Source: Paragyromitra xinjiangensis (Eukaryota > Ascomycota > Pezizomycetes > Pezizales > Discinaceae). From it: DNA of 64,000 nt. The stretch lies in contig JBCAMK010000020.1 of assembly GCA_038503065.1 (NCBI GenBank), positions 744,001 to 808,000 on the forward strand, in the 5' to 3' direction. The notes beneath the pieces were generated by a model. The model saw nothing but the letters and a program-made list of their open reading frames with translations, was not told the DNA's origin and did no database searches. The first letter of the stretch is position 1, and each line of letters opens with the position of its first letter. The position numbers and the translations under genes were made by a program. Shown one piece after another: positions 25,235 to 38,581 of this stretch.

Positions 25235-28165
25235 TCACTCCAGCAGCAACCTAAAAAACCAAACCTCAAAATCCTCTTTCCTCAATACTTTCCTCGCCCA
25301 ATCTCTCCCCTCCTTCGCAATCTTTCTGATGCTACTCCCTCCTTCCTCTTCCATTTCAAAGTACCGCATCACTTCCACTACTTCCTCCATCTCCATACTA
25401 ACCGGGACATAATGGACCCATGGTATAATCCACTCTTCATGCCACTCCCTAAAAACTGCCTGCTTGAATACTGCGCTATGGCTCTCTAGGAACGCATAAT
25501 ATCTCCCCGAAAACGCATTCCCGTCAACATCAAGTAGGTATTTCCACTGCCACGCGTCGTTCTGGTTTGCGATTGGCGCAACGTTGAAGAACTCGCGCTG
25601 GGCATCACAGTCATGAGGGTCGCACTGGCCAACGTGGGAGAAGCGCACGTCGAATAGTTGAGCCAATGAGTCTCGCTTCACCTCTTGGACATTCCAGTTA
25701 TCGCTCCCGCCGCGGTGCTCCTGTACTAGGACCTTGGCGGTGTCGTTGCTGTTAATCACCGTGACCACGCGTTGCCTATGCTGTCTCTTCCAGCCCCCAT
25801 TGCGTGAAAAGCCACCAGTCGTAGACCCACGCCAATACAAGTTCGGCTTTTTCTTTTCCCAGTCCATATCTTTGCTCTCATCATATGTGACTTTACCAGC
25901 CCAGTACCAAGGACTTGGGTACAAGATATCGCTAAAACTTGAAACCTTGCTCTGTGAAAAGATCGGGACGAGTGACTGTGCGACGTTGAAGGCGTTAGGG
26001 CGGTCGAAGAAACCGTGACGCTGGGAGAGGCTGGGAGAAAGGCAGATGTTGGATGCTTCAGTTACGTTGAATATGAAGCCAAGGGGCTGGACTGAGAAGC
26101 GTGAGGTGTCATCTGCCGGGTTGGGGTCGACGCTCTTTGCCGGAGAGTCAGCCGAACAGGATTGGCGCGCACCGTTCCAGGTGGGTTGGTGGGCGAATAC
26201 ATTGAATATTGTTCTTGGGAAATCTGCGACAGAAGCTCTTTCGGCGTCTGATAGCGGAGTGAATTCGTTTCTGGCTGCAGTGTCATCACGTCCAAGTTGA
26301 GATAGTGTTTGTTCTGCTCGGGTGAGGTACTGGCCCAGCATATCGTTCGGGATGACAACTCTTGGCTCATCGTGTATATTGAATCCCAAATCCATATCAG
26401 GCAAGGAGGCAACAAAACCCTCTATCATCCCCCTCGTCGCGTCTTTCTGCCAATCCGGACCCTGTCCACCAATATTCACTGCACCATTCCGGATCGCTGC
26501 ATGCAGAAGCTTATTATCATGTAGCCCAATCGGATCGTTAAAGCCAATTGCCTCCCTCGCTCGCTTCCGGATTTCTGCTGGTGGAAGCCCCCAAAAGGGC
26601 TTAAGCGAGTGATATATGGTGTCGTATTCGTCAATCAACACCGAGTTGCGGTTCTTGGCATATTCGTACCATCGATCGAAGTTGGGTGGCGGATTCATGT
26701 GATAACGGCGACGGTATTCGATGATGGCCTCCGGAAGCGACTTGGATTGGCGGCCCTTGATATCTGTGTATCGGGTTTCGGCGTCGGCGACGAGCTTAGG
26801 AATTGGATGACCGGAGACGATTACTAATCGCTTAGGAGCTTCTGAAGCCGGATGGCCTCGATAGCCTGAGATTAAAAAGGTCCCCGAGCCCAAGACCAAC
26901 AATACCAGTACTGTTAAAAGCTGAGTTGACCGTGTGCGGAAGCACACATTTGGCAATAATCCCGTACGGTCAACACCAGGGCGAGCAGCCATGTAACCGG
27001 ACATGCCAATGAAAGCACCTATCAGCCCAAGAAGCCGTATACCTGAGAATGTTGACACAATCGCCATTGATAGTGTTGAAGTTAATTCCAGCAGCCCAAC
27101 GCTGACGGCGAAATATTTGTTGATCTAACCTCAGAACACTCAAACCCTCAGCTTCCAATGACCCCTAACATGTATAACTGAGCAAGAACCACTCACCACA
27201 AACGGTACAACGGCCCATTTTCCAGCAGCCAGAAGCCCAATACCAATAAGTTTAACACTAAACCATCCCGCCTTTACTAAAACTAAAGCTTTCTGGTCGT
27301 ATACACCCATGTTCGCCCAGATCCTTAGTGGGGAGCTCTCGAATACCAGACTGGCACCAGCGAAGCCAAAAAACAGATACATTCCGACCTCTCGCCCAAT
27401 CGTGGCACAATTCCTCCAAGCCTCTTCACCTTCCCAGTCTGAGCGCAAAGGCGCCACGTTTGCCATTGTACCTGCTTCTGCAAGATCTAACAAACTTTGT
27501 TCCAGCAGTACTAGAGCTAACGCTGAGAATACTGCACTGCAGAATCCTAGCGCTAATGCTGAATTGCTCACAAAGGCTGGCTGCAATGTGATAGATGCTG
27601 CAACTGTGACTAGCAACATGACCCTTCTCATGCCCCTGACTGGTAAGTCGCCTGGGCCGTCAGCCCGTCCGGAGGTGCGAATAAAATATACTGCCGCCGG
27701 AATACCTGCCTTAATGCACAATCAAGGCGTTAGCTAGCCCCTCTCTGTATCAGACGAAAACATACAGACCTTCGCCCAAGGAGATCCAGCACCATTGGCT
27801 CTGTCGCAAACTCCCGCCAACAACAGGCTGCCTGCTAGCATAGCACTTCTACCTCCAACTCCTCCAACTCCTCCAACCCCATTAAACCCATACCCTCCTT
27901 TTCGTCGTCCGCTCCCCGTGGCTCCCGAATAGCGTCCCGCCGGGGTCCTCGAGCAAACCATCCATATGATGCCCCAAGTCACAGTTGACGTAAACAGCGA
28001 GTACTGCTCGCATGTCCACGCTGTGCATAAAAAGTTGAATAGTAGCAGGAGCACCGCCGAAGCCGGGGACCCTGAGTTCTCGGAGGCGTAGGCCTTGAAG
28101 CCAATTGGGGAGAAGCCAATTGGAGAGAGCCCCGGGGCTGTGGGTAGATGCGAGAGAAAACTCAT
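25235..28165 (-). CDS. Membrane-anchored GT90 (CAP10-type) glycosyltransferase
   Basis: Fungal homologue of Cryptococcus CAP10/CAP59-associated xylosyltransferases, Golgi enzymes for polysaccharide or glycoprotein chains. Exons 28165-27770, 27709-27197, 27124-25235; 932 residues. The N-terminal third has several hydrophobic segments (for example ASAVLLLLFNFLCTAW, MLAGSLLLAGV, LLTVLVLLVLGSG), then a lumenal domain. Catalytic-region motifs are NLYWRGSTTGG (about 732-741), LLDVDGNAFSGRYYAFLES (about 833-850) and WVHYVPV (about 872-878). A Gly/Val repeat (GVGGVGGVGG) lies in exon 1. The start at 28165 is the first Met in frame; an upstream stop (TAG, at about 28235) precedes it, so a further 5' exon is possible. 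Intron 1 ends AAG. Confidence 0.82.
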
Positions 28166-29486
28166 AGCGCATCCGTTGTTACCGTTATCGCGGTCGTGGC
28201 TGTAGTCGTCCCCAAGGTAGTAGGGCCAGAGTACATGCTATAGAACCGAAGAAAGAAGTTGTATAGCAAGAGCTTCAGAGCACTACAAGCTACCAATTAA
28301 AATGAGGATCAATCGAAGGATTTTTTAACCTACTTTCTGAAGAGAGAGGGGGGGGTGTAGGTGGGTGCCAAAGGGAAAACTAACTGATTGATTGATTTCT
28401 CCTTAGGAAAAGGAGCTGCCAAGCCTTGTTGAAGAGCCGCAGCAAGGGTCTTCCCCCCAGCCAAGCTCTTAGGGGGGTGTATTATATCTTATTCAGTACA
28501 TGTATCTTGGTATCTAGTTATCCAAGGGTATGTGCTCCACATGTGTTTGCACTTCTCCAGCAGAAGGACAGATATCAACCAAAGCCCCAACCTAGGAGTT
28601 ACCTGCAGTTACGTCCAAGCTCCTAGAAAGGGAATCGAAATGTAGAGTACATTCATACATATGTTCTGACCCGTATGTTACCAAATCCCACCCGTAAACC
28701 GGTCGGTCAGCTTTGCAAATAGGCTTGCCAATTAGCCCACTTATAAGAGATAACCCGTATTCAAAACAGTTGATCAAACCTTCAAATACAGCCTCCCCAC
28801 GAACCCCCTCCAAAAGATATAAACTATACTTGGTACTGCTGTGGAGACCATATTTACCATAAATACAGCACAACCCGAGCCATTTTTTTAGTATTCAGAC
28901 AACAATCACGACTTTCAAAATTACTTCCCACCAGTACTTTAAATACTTATCATGTTCCCATCACACTTTGCGGACCGGTAAGCCAACTTACCTACTAGCT
29001 AACCGAGTTTAGTGACATGGGTCAGAACATATACACATATGTAGCAAAACAAAAGTCGCAAAGCGCCCACACTTAATACCGTAAATTCTACGGTACTACC
29101 CACATTGGTTCTGGGGCTTCCACATGCATCCCACTAGAGTGCAATCTACTAACCACGTGGTATTATAATCGGAAATGCCGAAATGGATGGGATAACTTTG
29201 TGATTGGCAACAAAACTCTTATACAATTCTAAACCAACCCAATGGTCAAGCTGTCGAGCAGATAGGCAGATTCGCATCTATATAGATGGAGGCCATTCCC
29301 AAGGTAAATTATCCCCCAAGTTGGTTCTGGCTGATATCATTAGGTCTGGTCGTATCATACATAATTCAAGTCTATCATGCCCTATCCATGATTTCTTCAT
29401 AACTCTAATCATCATCCCCGCCCAAGCCCAAACGCAGACGAGCGAAAAGTAAAATAAAATTAAAACAGAAACTCCACTTCTTCTCT
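28166..29486. other. Intergenic, no gene seen
   Basis: It holds the GT90 5' flank, a candidate foldback element at 28650-29041, one TACATGTA at 28497 and the 3' flank of the Spp1 gene. Confidence 0.55.
28650..29041. mobile_element. Candidate MITE D, imperfect TA-flanked inverted ends
   Basis: Left and right ends share ATATGTTCTGACCC in inverted orientation and begin CAT next to TA on both sides. Only 17 of the first 23 positions match, and an inner ACCGGTC segment also recurs inverted. This is weaker than MITEs A-C and could be chance plus a short repeat. Confidence 0.35.
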
Positions 29487-31344
29487 TCAAGAATATTTTT
29501 CTGCAACTTCAACCGTCCCCTCAGTATTATCACGGACGCTTCTCCTCTTCTGCCTTTCTTTTATCTTCTTCTCTTCTTGCCTCAACTGCACTAATCTCTC
29601 CGCATGCAACCTCTCCTGCAGTTGTGCCTCCTCCATAAACAACGCTCTCCACTGACTATGCTTTTCGCATTTTTTCTTGATGCAAACGCCATCTCTCCCC
29701 TGTATCATTCCTTCTTTGAAAACATCCATGCCTTCGGGCGAATTCCTCCATGCGCTCCACTCCACATCACCTAGACCAAGCTTCTCATCGTACCCACAGA
29801 TTTCTTTCCCCACGTTTCGTGCCTCAGGATCCGCTTTTAATTCCTCGTGGATGCGTTTCGCTGCTTCTTGCGCCCATTCAACATAATGCCCACGGTCTTC
29901 AATTGCACGTTTATGAGTTTTCAGTGCTTCTCGTTCTGCGGCAATTGAGACGAGCCGTTCGATCTCTTCAGGGTAGTCTCGGAAATTCTCATCAGACATT
30001 GGCGGCGTCGGCATGCGGTAGCCGAGGCGTCGGAACTCAGCCGCGGAGGGGACCGAGTCCGCCATGCTTGTGAGCTCTGGCTGTGAGACTTTAGATTTCG
30101 AGGACGAAGTTTTAAGTTCAAAAAATGCAATACCATGCTCATCACAACAATATTTTGACGGCGTGGGGCGTTTATCGACTTGTGCGGGCTTGCGACAGGC
30201 AAAAAGCCGGCATTTGCGTTTCCAGGTTGTGATACCGTGGCCAGAAACCTCGCAACGAGGGCCTAAGAAATGTCAGGGAGGGCTCAGAGGTATGGAGGGA
30301 AGCAGCACTTACAAAAGTATTTATCAATTAGTTCGCCGTCTTCTTCGGCAACGTTGATACACTCCCCATGAAACCAGTCCTCACAACCATCACATCCAAT
30401 CATCCATTTCCCCGAATCTGGCTTGCGACAGACGCAGTAGAGTTCCATTCCCTCGGCATTGTATTTCGGAAGCGGGGATAAGGGAAGCGGCGGGAGTAGC
30501 GGCGCACTCGGTGGTGAATCTGCCTGCCGCTTCACGACTGGAACACCGATAGGCCGGTGAGTGCGGCTCTAAACAGAACCAGTGTTAGAAGTAAGGTTCT
30601 TCTTTCCTTTTAAGGCGAAGATCTTACAGGAGTCTCGTCTTCCAGATCTTCGTCTTCTACCACGACTTTACGTTTCTTCTTTTGTGGTTTTGCAATGCCT
30701 TTCTTTTTGGGGGGATCAATTTTTGCGGAGGAGCGCTTTTTGGACTTTTTACCGGCTGTGATGCTGGTTGCTGCTAAGGGGATAGTGATATCTTTAGGAG
30801 TAGGAACAGTTGTGGACGGAGGAGAGGGGGAGGCCGCAGGAGGCGATGATCGTAGGATATCTCGGACCATTGCAGCAGGGGACAGACGGTAGTCTAACGA
30901 TGCGCGCAGCTTAATATCGTCCCCACCCATCTCCTCGTCTTCCTCATCACCGTCCGCATCTCTCTCCGAGCTGCTAGCACGGAGGACTTGGGTAAAGCCA
31001 TTTGTTGGCTTGATAACTGTGACATCTCGCATTGGAGCAACTCGTCGTGGCGAGACTGGAGGTACAGGGGACGAGGAGACAGTGTCTGAAGAGGACGAGT
31101 CATGATGGGGGGCGATAGGGGTTACAGGAGATCGGTCACCACCGTGCTCGTTATTAGGGAGGCTGAAAGAGTTGCGGTGGTGGTGGCTACTCGCGAAGAA
31201 GGCAAGAGTGCTTGCAGCCTCTTCTTGGGTGTTGGTCGGAAGGATGTATTTCTGTGTAGGCGGTGGCGGAGAGTGGAGACGCGCTATGATGGGGGATGAA
31301 GGACCAGAGGAAGTAGGATTGAGGAGGTCCTTCAGCGACGACAT
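29487..31344 (-). CDS. SPP1: Set1/COMPASS PHD-finger subunit (Spp1/CXXC1-like)
   Basis: Subunit of the H3K4 methyltransferase complex that reads methylated H3K4. Exons 31344-30628, 30568-30313, 30262-29487; 582 residues. The first ~240 residues are disordered and Ser/Pro/Lys-rich with basic runs ending KKKGIAKPQKKKRK (nuclear localisation). The PHD finger spans about 283-328 (YCVCRKP...GCDGCEDWFHGEC...YFCPRC), with the last Cys pair completed across intron 2. A second Cys-rich stretch follows (KCRLFACRKPA...KYCCDEHG), then a C-terminal Glu/Arg coiled coil with C-x(2)-KKCEKH, as in CXXC1-type proteins. It is divergent from the glucan lyase, sharing 1.5 kb. Confidence 0.88.
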
Positions 31345-32812
31345 TGGTGCTGGAGAAGAGTATTCCTATTAATTTATTTGATTGTATCCCCCAGCTATTG
31401 AAACTGGCGAAGATGAAGAGGAGGGTAAGATAGGATAATATATAGACTATCAAGTGTATTCTCAACGCAGAGGATGATGATGGCAATGGTGAAGATGGGG
31501 GTGATTGTGATGGTGGTTGCAGCAGAAGTGATGATGGAGGGGGTGATGGTGATGGTGATGGTGATGACCGCGATGATAATGCTTGGTAATGGCTAAGCTC
31601 CCAGCTGAGCGGGAGACGCGCTGGCATTCAGACCCAGGAAACAATACCTCATGCCAAGATGTCCTCCAAACTGCTTCGAAGCCACGTTACCTGAATAGGA
31701 AGAAGCTGCTGGGCATCCTTCGGCCAATAAAAGTGGCTCTCTCGCTATGACTTCAAAACGGACGCATGTAGATACTCGAATCTAGGATTACCACCATCAG
31801 CTCCGCCATTGAGTTTTAGTCATTCATACTAATAGTTTGCCGGAAAGGAGGAGGAAGGAAATAAAAATTACATGTAGTGAATGCGCAGGGAGATGCGAGG
31901 CTTTCTGCCCCAGACCGTATGTAAACTCTGCCATTTTAGGTAACAACCACCTTAATCTAAGCCAAGAACAAAAGTCCTCGAAAGATTTTAGCAAGGCCTC
32001 GACAGACTGCTCGTTTCACCCAATATCACTCGGCCACACGTTTTGCATTTTGGAACCAAACTGAAGACCATTTACGTTCGCTTCTCGATTTCCAGATCCT
32101 TAATGAAACTCCTAATTACCCTACTACGTTCTTCGACCACAAAGCCCTACTAGATCAGCAAGGGTCAGAAGAAGAAGAGTACTGTTGGATATCCTATTCT
32201 CGCTGGAATTCATCTCCTGTTCTGAGGGAAGAACGCCACGATCTGACTTTAAGCTTAAATGCTGGAGAGGGTTAGACTTAAGATCGCTTGGTTGAGCCTA
32301 TCTGGGCTTGGCACAAGCTATACCTACACGTATGGAGCTCTCAACGATGTGCAAGAAAGGGCAAACCACAGGGGTACACACGGCTGCCGATTGGGCGGAA
32401 GCGCATTTCGAAATTATTTGTTTTTGTAGATTTTTGCTTTGGCCTTTCATGCCCACTCTCCTGTGGCGCAGCCAGATGCTCCTAGAGGATTCGTGGGCAA
32501 CACGTGGAAAAGACGAATTGCTCGGACTCCTTTTCGCTGGGCCCTGCATGCTGCAGATCGATGTTGCTATCATTACTTTCGATTTGGGCTCATGTTGGCG
32601 TTCAGTTGATCCCATTCTCTCCTCAACCTTCTCATTCCCCCGCTTCTCTTGTAGTTTACTTCCTTTCATACTTCCTTTAGTCATTTTCTATCCTACCTCT
32701 TTAGCACTATATTCGTCTAGATATCCTCTCAATCTCTTACGCAGAGTAGCTGTTTCCCCCTATTATCTAAAACCTCGACAATAAGTGAAGAGCTAGAGAG
32801 CAGGCGTAGAAA
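31345..32812. promoter_or_regulatory. Divergent region between SPP1 and glucan lyase
   Basis: It presumably carries both promoters. A GAT-rich, simple-sequence run (GATGGTGATGGT type) occupies about 31465-31565, and a TACATGTA lies at 31869. The 158-residue open frame at 32308-32784 has no recognisable domain and I do not call it a gene. Confidence 0.45.
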
Positions 32813-35800
32813 ATGCCCGATACGGACTTTCATGACCCCCTGAATTTCATTCTTGCGGAAGATTTCTTCAAATCTGCTCGAGAATTCAATGGGCCTACTC
32901 GAATAGAGTCTGTCCAGATCGCACGATATCCTGCCCAACCTCCTGACCCAATAGTTTTAGAGCGTGGAATTGCTCTTTTTTTTGACGATAATACGATATG
33001 TGTAATTCAATTCGTTAGACCTACGCTGTGGAGGGTTAGATATGACCCTACGATTGCCGAATTGAACGGGTATAGGGATGAAAATACGTAGGCCAACGAT
33101 CAGCGCAGGTTTTGAAAAGAGATAAATTGCTGACCGCTGCTGTCCATGAGTAGTCGCACTATCGTTCAGGATTATCTGTCTCAACTTACTAGGCAGTTAG
33201 ATAGGGAGGAGAACAAGTTTTGGGATACGCATCTTGATATGTCTGACAAAGGTCACTACACATTTTCGGTAAAAAATACTCCCATTTTAAAGAAATGTCT
33301 ACTGGTTAATACTTTTTATCAAAAAGTCCATTCAGTACAACTCCAGGGAAGATCTTAAATCTCATAGTAACGGCACCGTGGTCACAACGTTATATTTATA
33401 CAAGAATCCATTCCGCATTCAGGTGAATCCCTACAGAGGGGAGAAAAAAGGGGAGAAAGGCCCCGGAAAGGTTACTCGTCTAACCTCTCAAACAATATGT
33501 AGGCAGTTCGTGTCCTAACCGCTATGCCTGATCTCTATCCGATCCCCAAGACTACCCCTGGAGCGTCTGTTATACATCAAGCGGAAAAAATTGTTTGGCA
33601 AACTTCGGAGAAGACTTTCTGTTGGCAATTAATTAAGCCTACAGTAAAGAACATTCTCTTGGACGTTGTTAAAGCAGGCCCTGGAGAGTTTTTGGGGTTT
33701 GGAGAACAAGGAGGAACAAGCTTTTTGAAGAAACCTACCTTTATGAACTACTACAGTAAGCTTATAGTTGCTGTGTTTTACCTACCGAATCCTAGTTTGC
33801 TTACGGGATGGCTTACAGATTTCGATAATATGCTCTACAATCAGGCTTATAACATTGGCCCCCTCGATGATCGTGAGCCACTGTAAATATCACCTTACCA
33901 CCTTACGCAATCCCATTTATAGCTTGCCTATTTCAATGGCTGACTGACGACTATTATGTTGTGCAAATAGCTATCACTCTGATCCCTATTTCTTAGATGT
34001 GAATTCAAACCCTGCGTATTCAAATGTTACTGCCACCTTTATTGATAATTACTCCCAAATTTGCATTGATTTTGCAAAAACCAATGCTGGCCGTATCAGA
34101 CTAGGCACTAGGTTTGGCGGCATTGATGTCTACTTAATGAGTGCCGATAATATCCCGGAGATTGTGAGGTTTGTGCTTGTGGCTTTGTGTGTTTTGTGTT
34201 AAGTAAAAAGTGCTGGGATATATTTTCAGTGATAATGATATACTGACAAGTAATAACTGGGTAATTCCGCGTAGGCTCTATACCAGCATCCTGGGAAGAC
34301 CAAGATTGAAGCCTAAATATATATTGGGTCATCATCAAGGATGTAAGTACACAGAAGGTCTCCGGTTGTGGCTGCTGTGGCACGGATCTTTTCTTTCGTG
34401 CCGCGAGAACCACTGCCTGGCAATTTTTTCTTTTCTCCACTTACTTACCTTATGTACAACATCTGTAAAAAGGTTATGGCTATCAGTCCCAATCTGACAT
34501 CGAAGATATTGCCTATCAATATCGTGCACACGACATTCCACTCGACGGAATACATATCGATGTCGATTTCCAGGTAGGTGATTGTTCACCAAGTCGCTTT
34601 ATTGAGGTATAAGTGCTTCCCACTTCCTAACCTTTTCTTGTGGTGTCTAGGATCAATATCGAACATTTACTATCAATCCAAAGACTTTTCCCAATGCCAA
34701 GCAAATGCTTAACGGATTGAAAAATCGTGGTTTCAAATGTTGTACCAACATTACTCCCATAATTAGTTTGGATGGGGGGCCTAATAATAATGATTACCCC
34801 ACGCTCAAAGATGGATTGGAGAAAGGGTGGGTCTAAACCACCGAAATGATACAAAATCTAGCTCCGGCCACCAAGCAGCTAACGTAGCCATTCGTTTTCG
34901 GTAGATACTTCGTCGTAGATGATCGATATACTGAAGGAACAAGTGGGAAAGTGGAAGATGTCAGATACGTTTGCTACTCGGGGGGGTCTCGGGTTCTAAT
35001 CGATCCTAAAGATACAAGCCAGCGACCCGGTTTTGGAGATTCATAGTAAGCCCCTGTTTGTTTGGTGAATTGTTTGGGAATTTACCTGGACGAGAGTATT
35101 AAGTCATGTCTCTGGATTGGCGCTTATATTCTACATAGCAAATTCCAAGAAAACTGGAATAGCAAATATCCTTATCATGGAGGTGTGAGTTATGGAGGAA
35201 AATTTGGCACTGTAAGTTGTGATTCGTGACTATAACCGTATAGCTACTAAACAATGTGGCGATTTAGGCAGGGTATTATCCAAATCTTAATGATCCTGAA
35301 GTACGTAAATGGTGGGGCCAGCAATATACATATCTCTTCGATCAGGGACTAGAATTTGTCTGGCAGGATATGACTACTCCGGCGATCGCAACATCCTACG
35401 GAGATATGAAAGGGTATGTCGAAGAGCGTAATCACCAAACACATATACCTGAGCCATGACTTATGGATCACTTCACAGCTTTCCTTCACGACTAAATCTC
35501 ACTTCCGATGCTCTTTCTGCCTCTGCTCCAAAGAAACAACCTGCAATCGAGATATGGGCCCTTTATTCTTATAATTTGCATAAAGCCACATTCCATGGCC
35601 TGAACAATCTTTCCTCCCGCAAGAACAAACGCAACTTCATCATCGGGCGTGGAAGTTTTGCTGGGATGCATCGATTTTCTGGTCTTTGGACTGGGGATAA
35701 TGGAAGTACTTGGGATTTCTGGAGGGTTTCTGTGTCTCAAGTTCTATCTCTCGGCCTTAGCGGTGTGAGCATTGCTGGTTCTGATATGGGTGGCTTCATG

Positions 35801-37264
35801 CCAAATGGGAACGAGAAGTTTTGCGATCCTGATCTACTCATTCGTTGGTACTCCGGAGCATTTTTACTGCCATGGTTTAGGAATCATTATGTCAGAAAAA
35901 ATGATGGAAAGTGGTTCCAGGTATGAAATTCTCTTGTCTCCCATAGGAATTTAGGTGATTGCAGAGATTAGTGGGGTTTACGCTTCCCTAGGAACCATAT
36001 GTCTACACGAAGTTCATTAATGAGCACCCAGAACTTGAAGCCACGCAAGGATGGCTCTATCGCTCTGTTGAGGGTATCTGTAGATACTATGTACAACTCA
36101 GATATAGCCTTATTCAGCTTCTCTACGATGCTATGTTTGAGAACCAAATAAACGGACTACCAATTGCGAGATCTATGGTAAACCTCCCACTTTAATGTTA
36201 TTACTTCTAACAAATCCCTTTTTCAAAGACATAACTCCAACTAAAATGTGAGTCTCTAGCTCATGACGGACATCCTTGATACTTCATTTTACAATGAAAG
36301 CCAAGAATTCCTTGATAATCAATATGTAGTTCGTCGAGACCTTCTTGTCGCACCTATCGTGGAGAGTCATACTGTGAATAGCGGGCGGAGGATCGTTTAC
36401 CTTCCCTTAACGAATAATTGGTACCCATTCAATCTAAGGATTGATGGAACCTTGGGAGTTGCGTTAGGTAAGGCTGTTGAGGGTGGTAGTATGTTCAGTT
36501 TCGGTGCTTATATCTCACCAAATCCTGCTGATTGGCCTTACGTGACCCCAATTTATATTAGAGAAGGTAGGATCAGAGAATATTTGAATTCATTTGGTCA
36601 CCGGAAACTAGCTAGATCACTAAAATTGCGAGTGGACAGGCGGCATTATTCCGCAAGTTGGGGTTCGCCAGTACATCGGTGATAGTGGAGTAAATCCTAT
36701 CACAATCCATGTTTACCCGGGAAGAGATAATGTAAGTGCTCAGAATGACCTGTATCATGCTTCATACCAACCTTACATTTTAGACATATGAAATGTATCT
36801 TGATGATGGAGTTAGCCGCAGCAGCGCACCCAAGGCTCTTCTACAGAACGCTTTGGCTGTGCTGTTGGAGGAGCCAACCGAGCATGATTCGGATTCAAGT
36901 GCGAATAGTGAATACCGCGAAGTTTCCATCAGCCAGGTAAGGTTGTTCGTATTGCCTATACTTTGCGCGTTTATTTATTAACTAGCTGTGTTCCCAATAG
37001 ATCACGTCTGCGTCATCACGCATAATCACTATTAAAAACCTGCATGATAACTACGATGCTATAAAGGACTGTGGCTCCACATATACTGTTGTCATCTGGC
37101 ATAATCGGGATACTGATCTGAAGAGTTCTTCTGTGAGTATCAGAGACGAAAATGGCGGCTATATCGGAAACTTCAGAAAGGACAGCACATTGCAGGCAAC
37201 AGTAGTTACGGTACCAGTAACAATGGGTACTTTGAGTAAAGTTGTGATTAAGGTTACTGTTTAA
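32813..37264 (+). CDS. Alpha-1,4-glucan lyase (GH31 family)
   Basis: Degrades starch or glycogen from the non-reducing end by elimination, releasing 1,5-anhydro-D-fructose (EC 4.2.2.13). It has 18 exons: 32813-33087, 33154-33268, 33327-33422, 33503-33755, 33819-33882, 33971-34168, 34275-34342, 34473-34573, 34651-34826, 34905-35045, 35139-35211, 35268-35413, 35479-35920, 35992-36177, 36260-36566, 36640-36731, 36784-36936, 37001-37264. All 17 junctions keep frame; 1049 residues against about 1070 for characterised fungal enzymes. The nucleophile motif is FVWQDMTTPAI (Asp554): lyases have Thr-Thr where GH31 glucosidases have Asn-Glu. The acid/base region reads GLWTGDN (Asp642). Other anchors are TFIDNYSQ, YTEGTSG, YSYNLHKAT, RNFIIGRGS, SQVLSLGLSG, YLDDGVSR. 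There is no signal peptide, so a cytosolic glycogen-degrading role fits. Confidence 0.93.
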
Positions 37265-38581
37265 ACATCTAAGTAATGGCTATAATTATTTCGCAAAGTC
37301 TTTCTCGTACAGCTAGAATTTGCAGTTGGGGTTTCTCTACAATAATAATGATTTGGCTTATCCTTTCACACATGTCCACATATCAGGTCCCGGCCTCCCG
37401 AAGGACAAAAAAACACTTTTTCTGTAGTGAGGCTTGGGCCATATACAATTTATAAAAGATCTACCAAAGCAGTATTTTCAAATGATTTTTGCTAGGAGTT
37501 TCACCGAACAGTCTCAATTCAGCTTATAATTACTGCCTAAAATCAAATTTCGTGCGTGACACTGGAGCCCCATTTCTGGGAGCTCTCCATTACAGAAAAG
37601 GTTTACTTACAAGTTGTAAAAAATATTGATTAGAACCGACTATCACTCTACTACAGAATCATCCTCAGTTCAACGAGAAGGTTTGAGAGCTGACACCCTA
37701 CATGGCGCGATAAATTTCTGTGTTCAAGAAGTAATGAAGTATTGAAATAGTGCACCAAGCTTTCTGCCTTTAGACACCAATAGGGATTGCAATTGAACCT
37801 TTTATCAATCCGTTTCTATCTGACGCCATTAAAGATACCCTTTAGCGTCTAACTTGCAGCCTTTGCGATGCAAAGAGCATTAGAAGGTTCGCCGAAGTAT
37901 GAATTTTCATGAAAGGCTAGATTCGGAGCTATGCTGTTTAGTTTTCATCTGTTAGGTATCGTAGAGCGTCACTCGTTCTGGGCATGGGTACATGTAATCT
38001 TGGAACTAGCTTGAGGACCACCAAGATCACTTGTTAAGCAAGACCCACATTCGAGACACCGCGCTCTAGATAAAAAACGGCATACTTCATACCAAGAAAA
38101 ACAAGATGGGCCAAATGGTATCAGGCGTGTTTTAGTGGAGATCGTATGAAAGCATATAAGAAGGAATTTTTTCTAAAAAAACCGGAAACGCCATTCTACT
38201 ATGTGGCGCGTGATGTAGGAGAAATTGGTAGCGCCTACCTAGCTGTAAGTGTGTTGCTTCTAGTTCCTTACATTTTCGCTTCATGATCATCTACCGTATA
38301 TATACGTACATGTATAAACTCGACCATAACGAAATACCTAGCCTGAGCTAAGGCCGCATGATAGAATACCTAAACGACTTTAGGCTCGGTCACAACCAGT
38401 AAACAAGCAACACAAACCCTTTCTCCTAGCCGGTCAGAGTGTGGGTATACCCTATAGTCTCAGTCCAGGCCACTTCGAGTTTATAGAGTATTCTCAACAA
38501 AGGTAGTTGTAACCGGAGTGGGTACTTAGGGTTAGGGTAAAATCTCTGATCACCTACATTCTAGGAAACCAATTGCAAGAG
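37265..38581. other. Intergenic, no gene seen
   Basis: Between the lyase and the tandem Tad1 gene. It contains TACATGTA at 37989 and 38307 and otherwise nothing I can name. Confidence 0.6.

Noticed and set aside
32308..32784. 158-residue frame in front of the glucan lyase
   Set aside because: It ends just before the lyase start, has no domain and lies in the expected promoter; best seen as chance.
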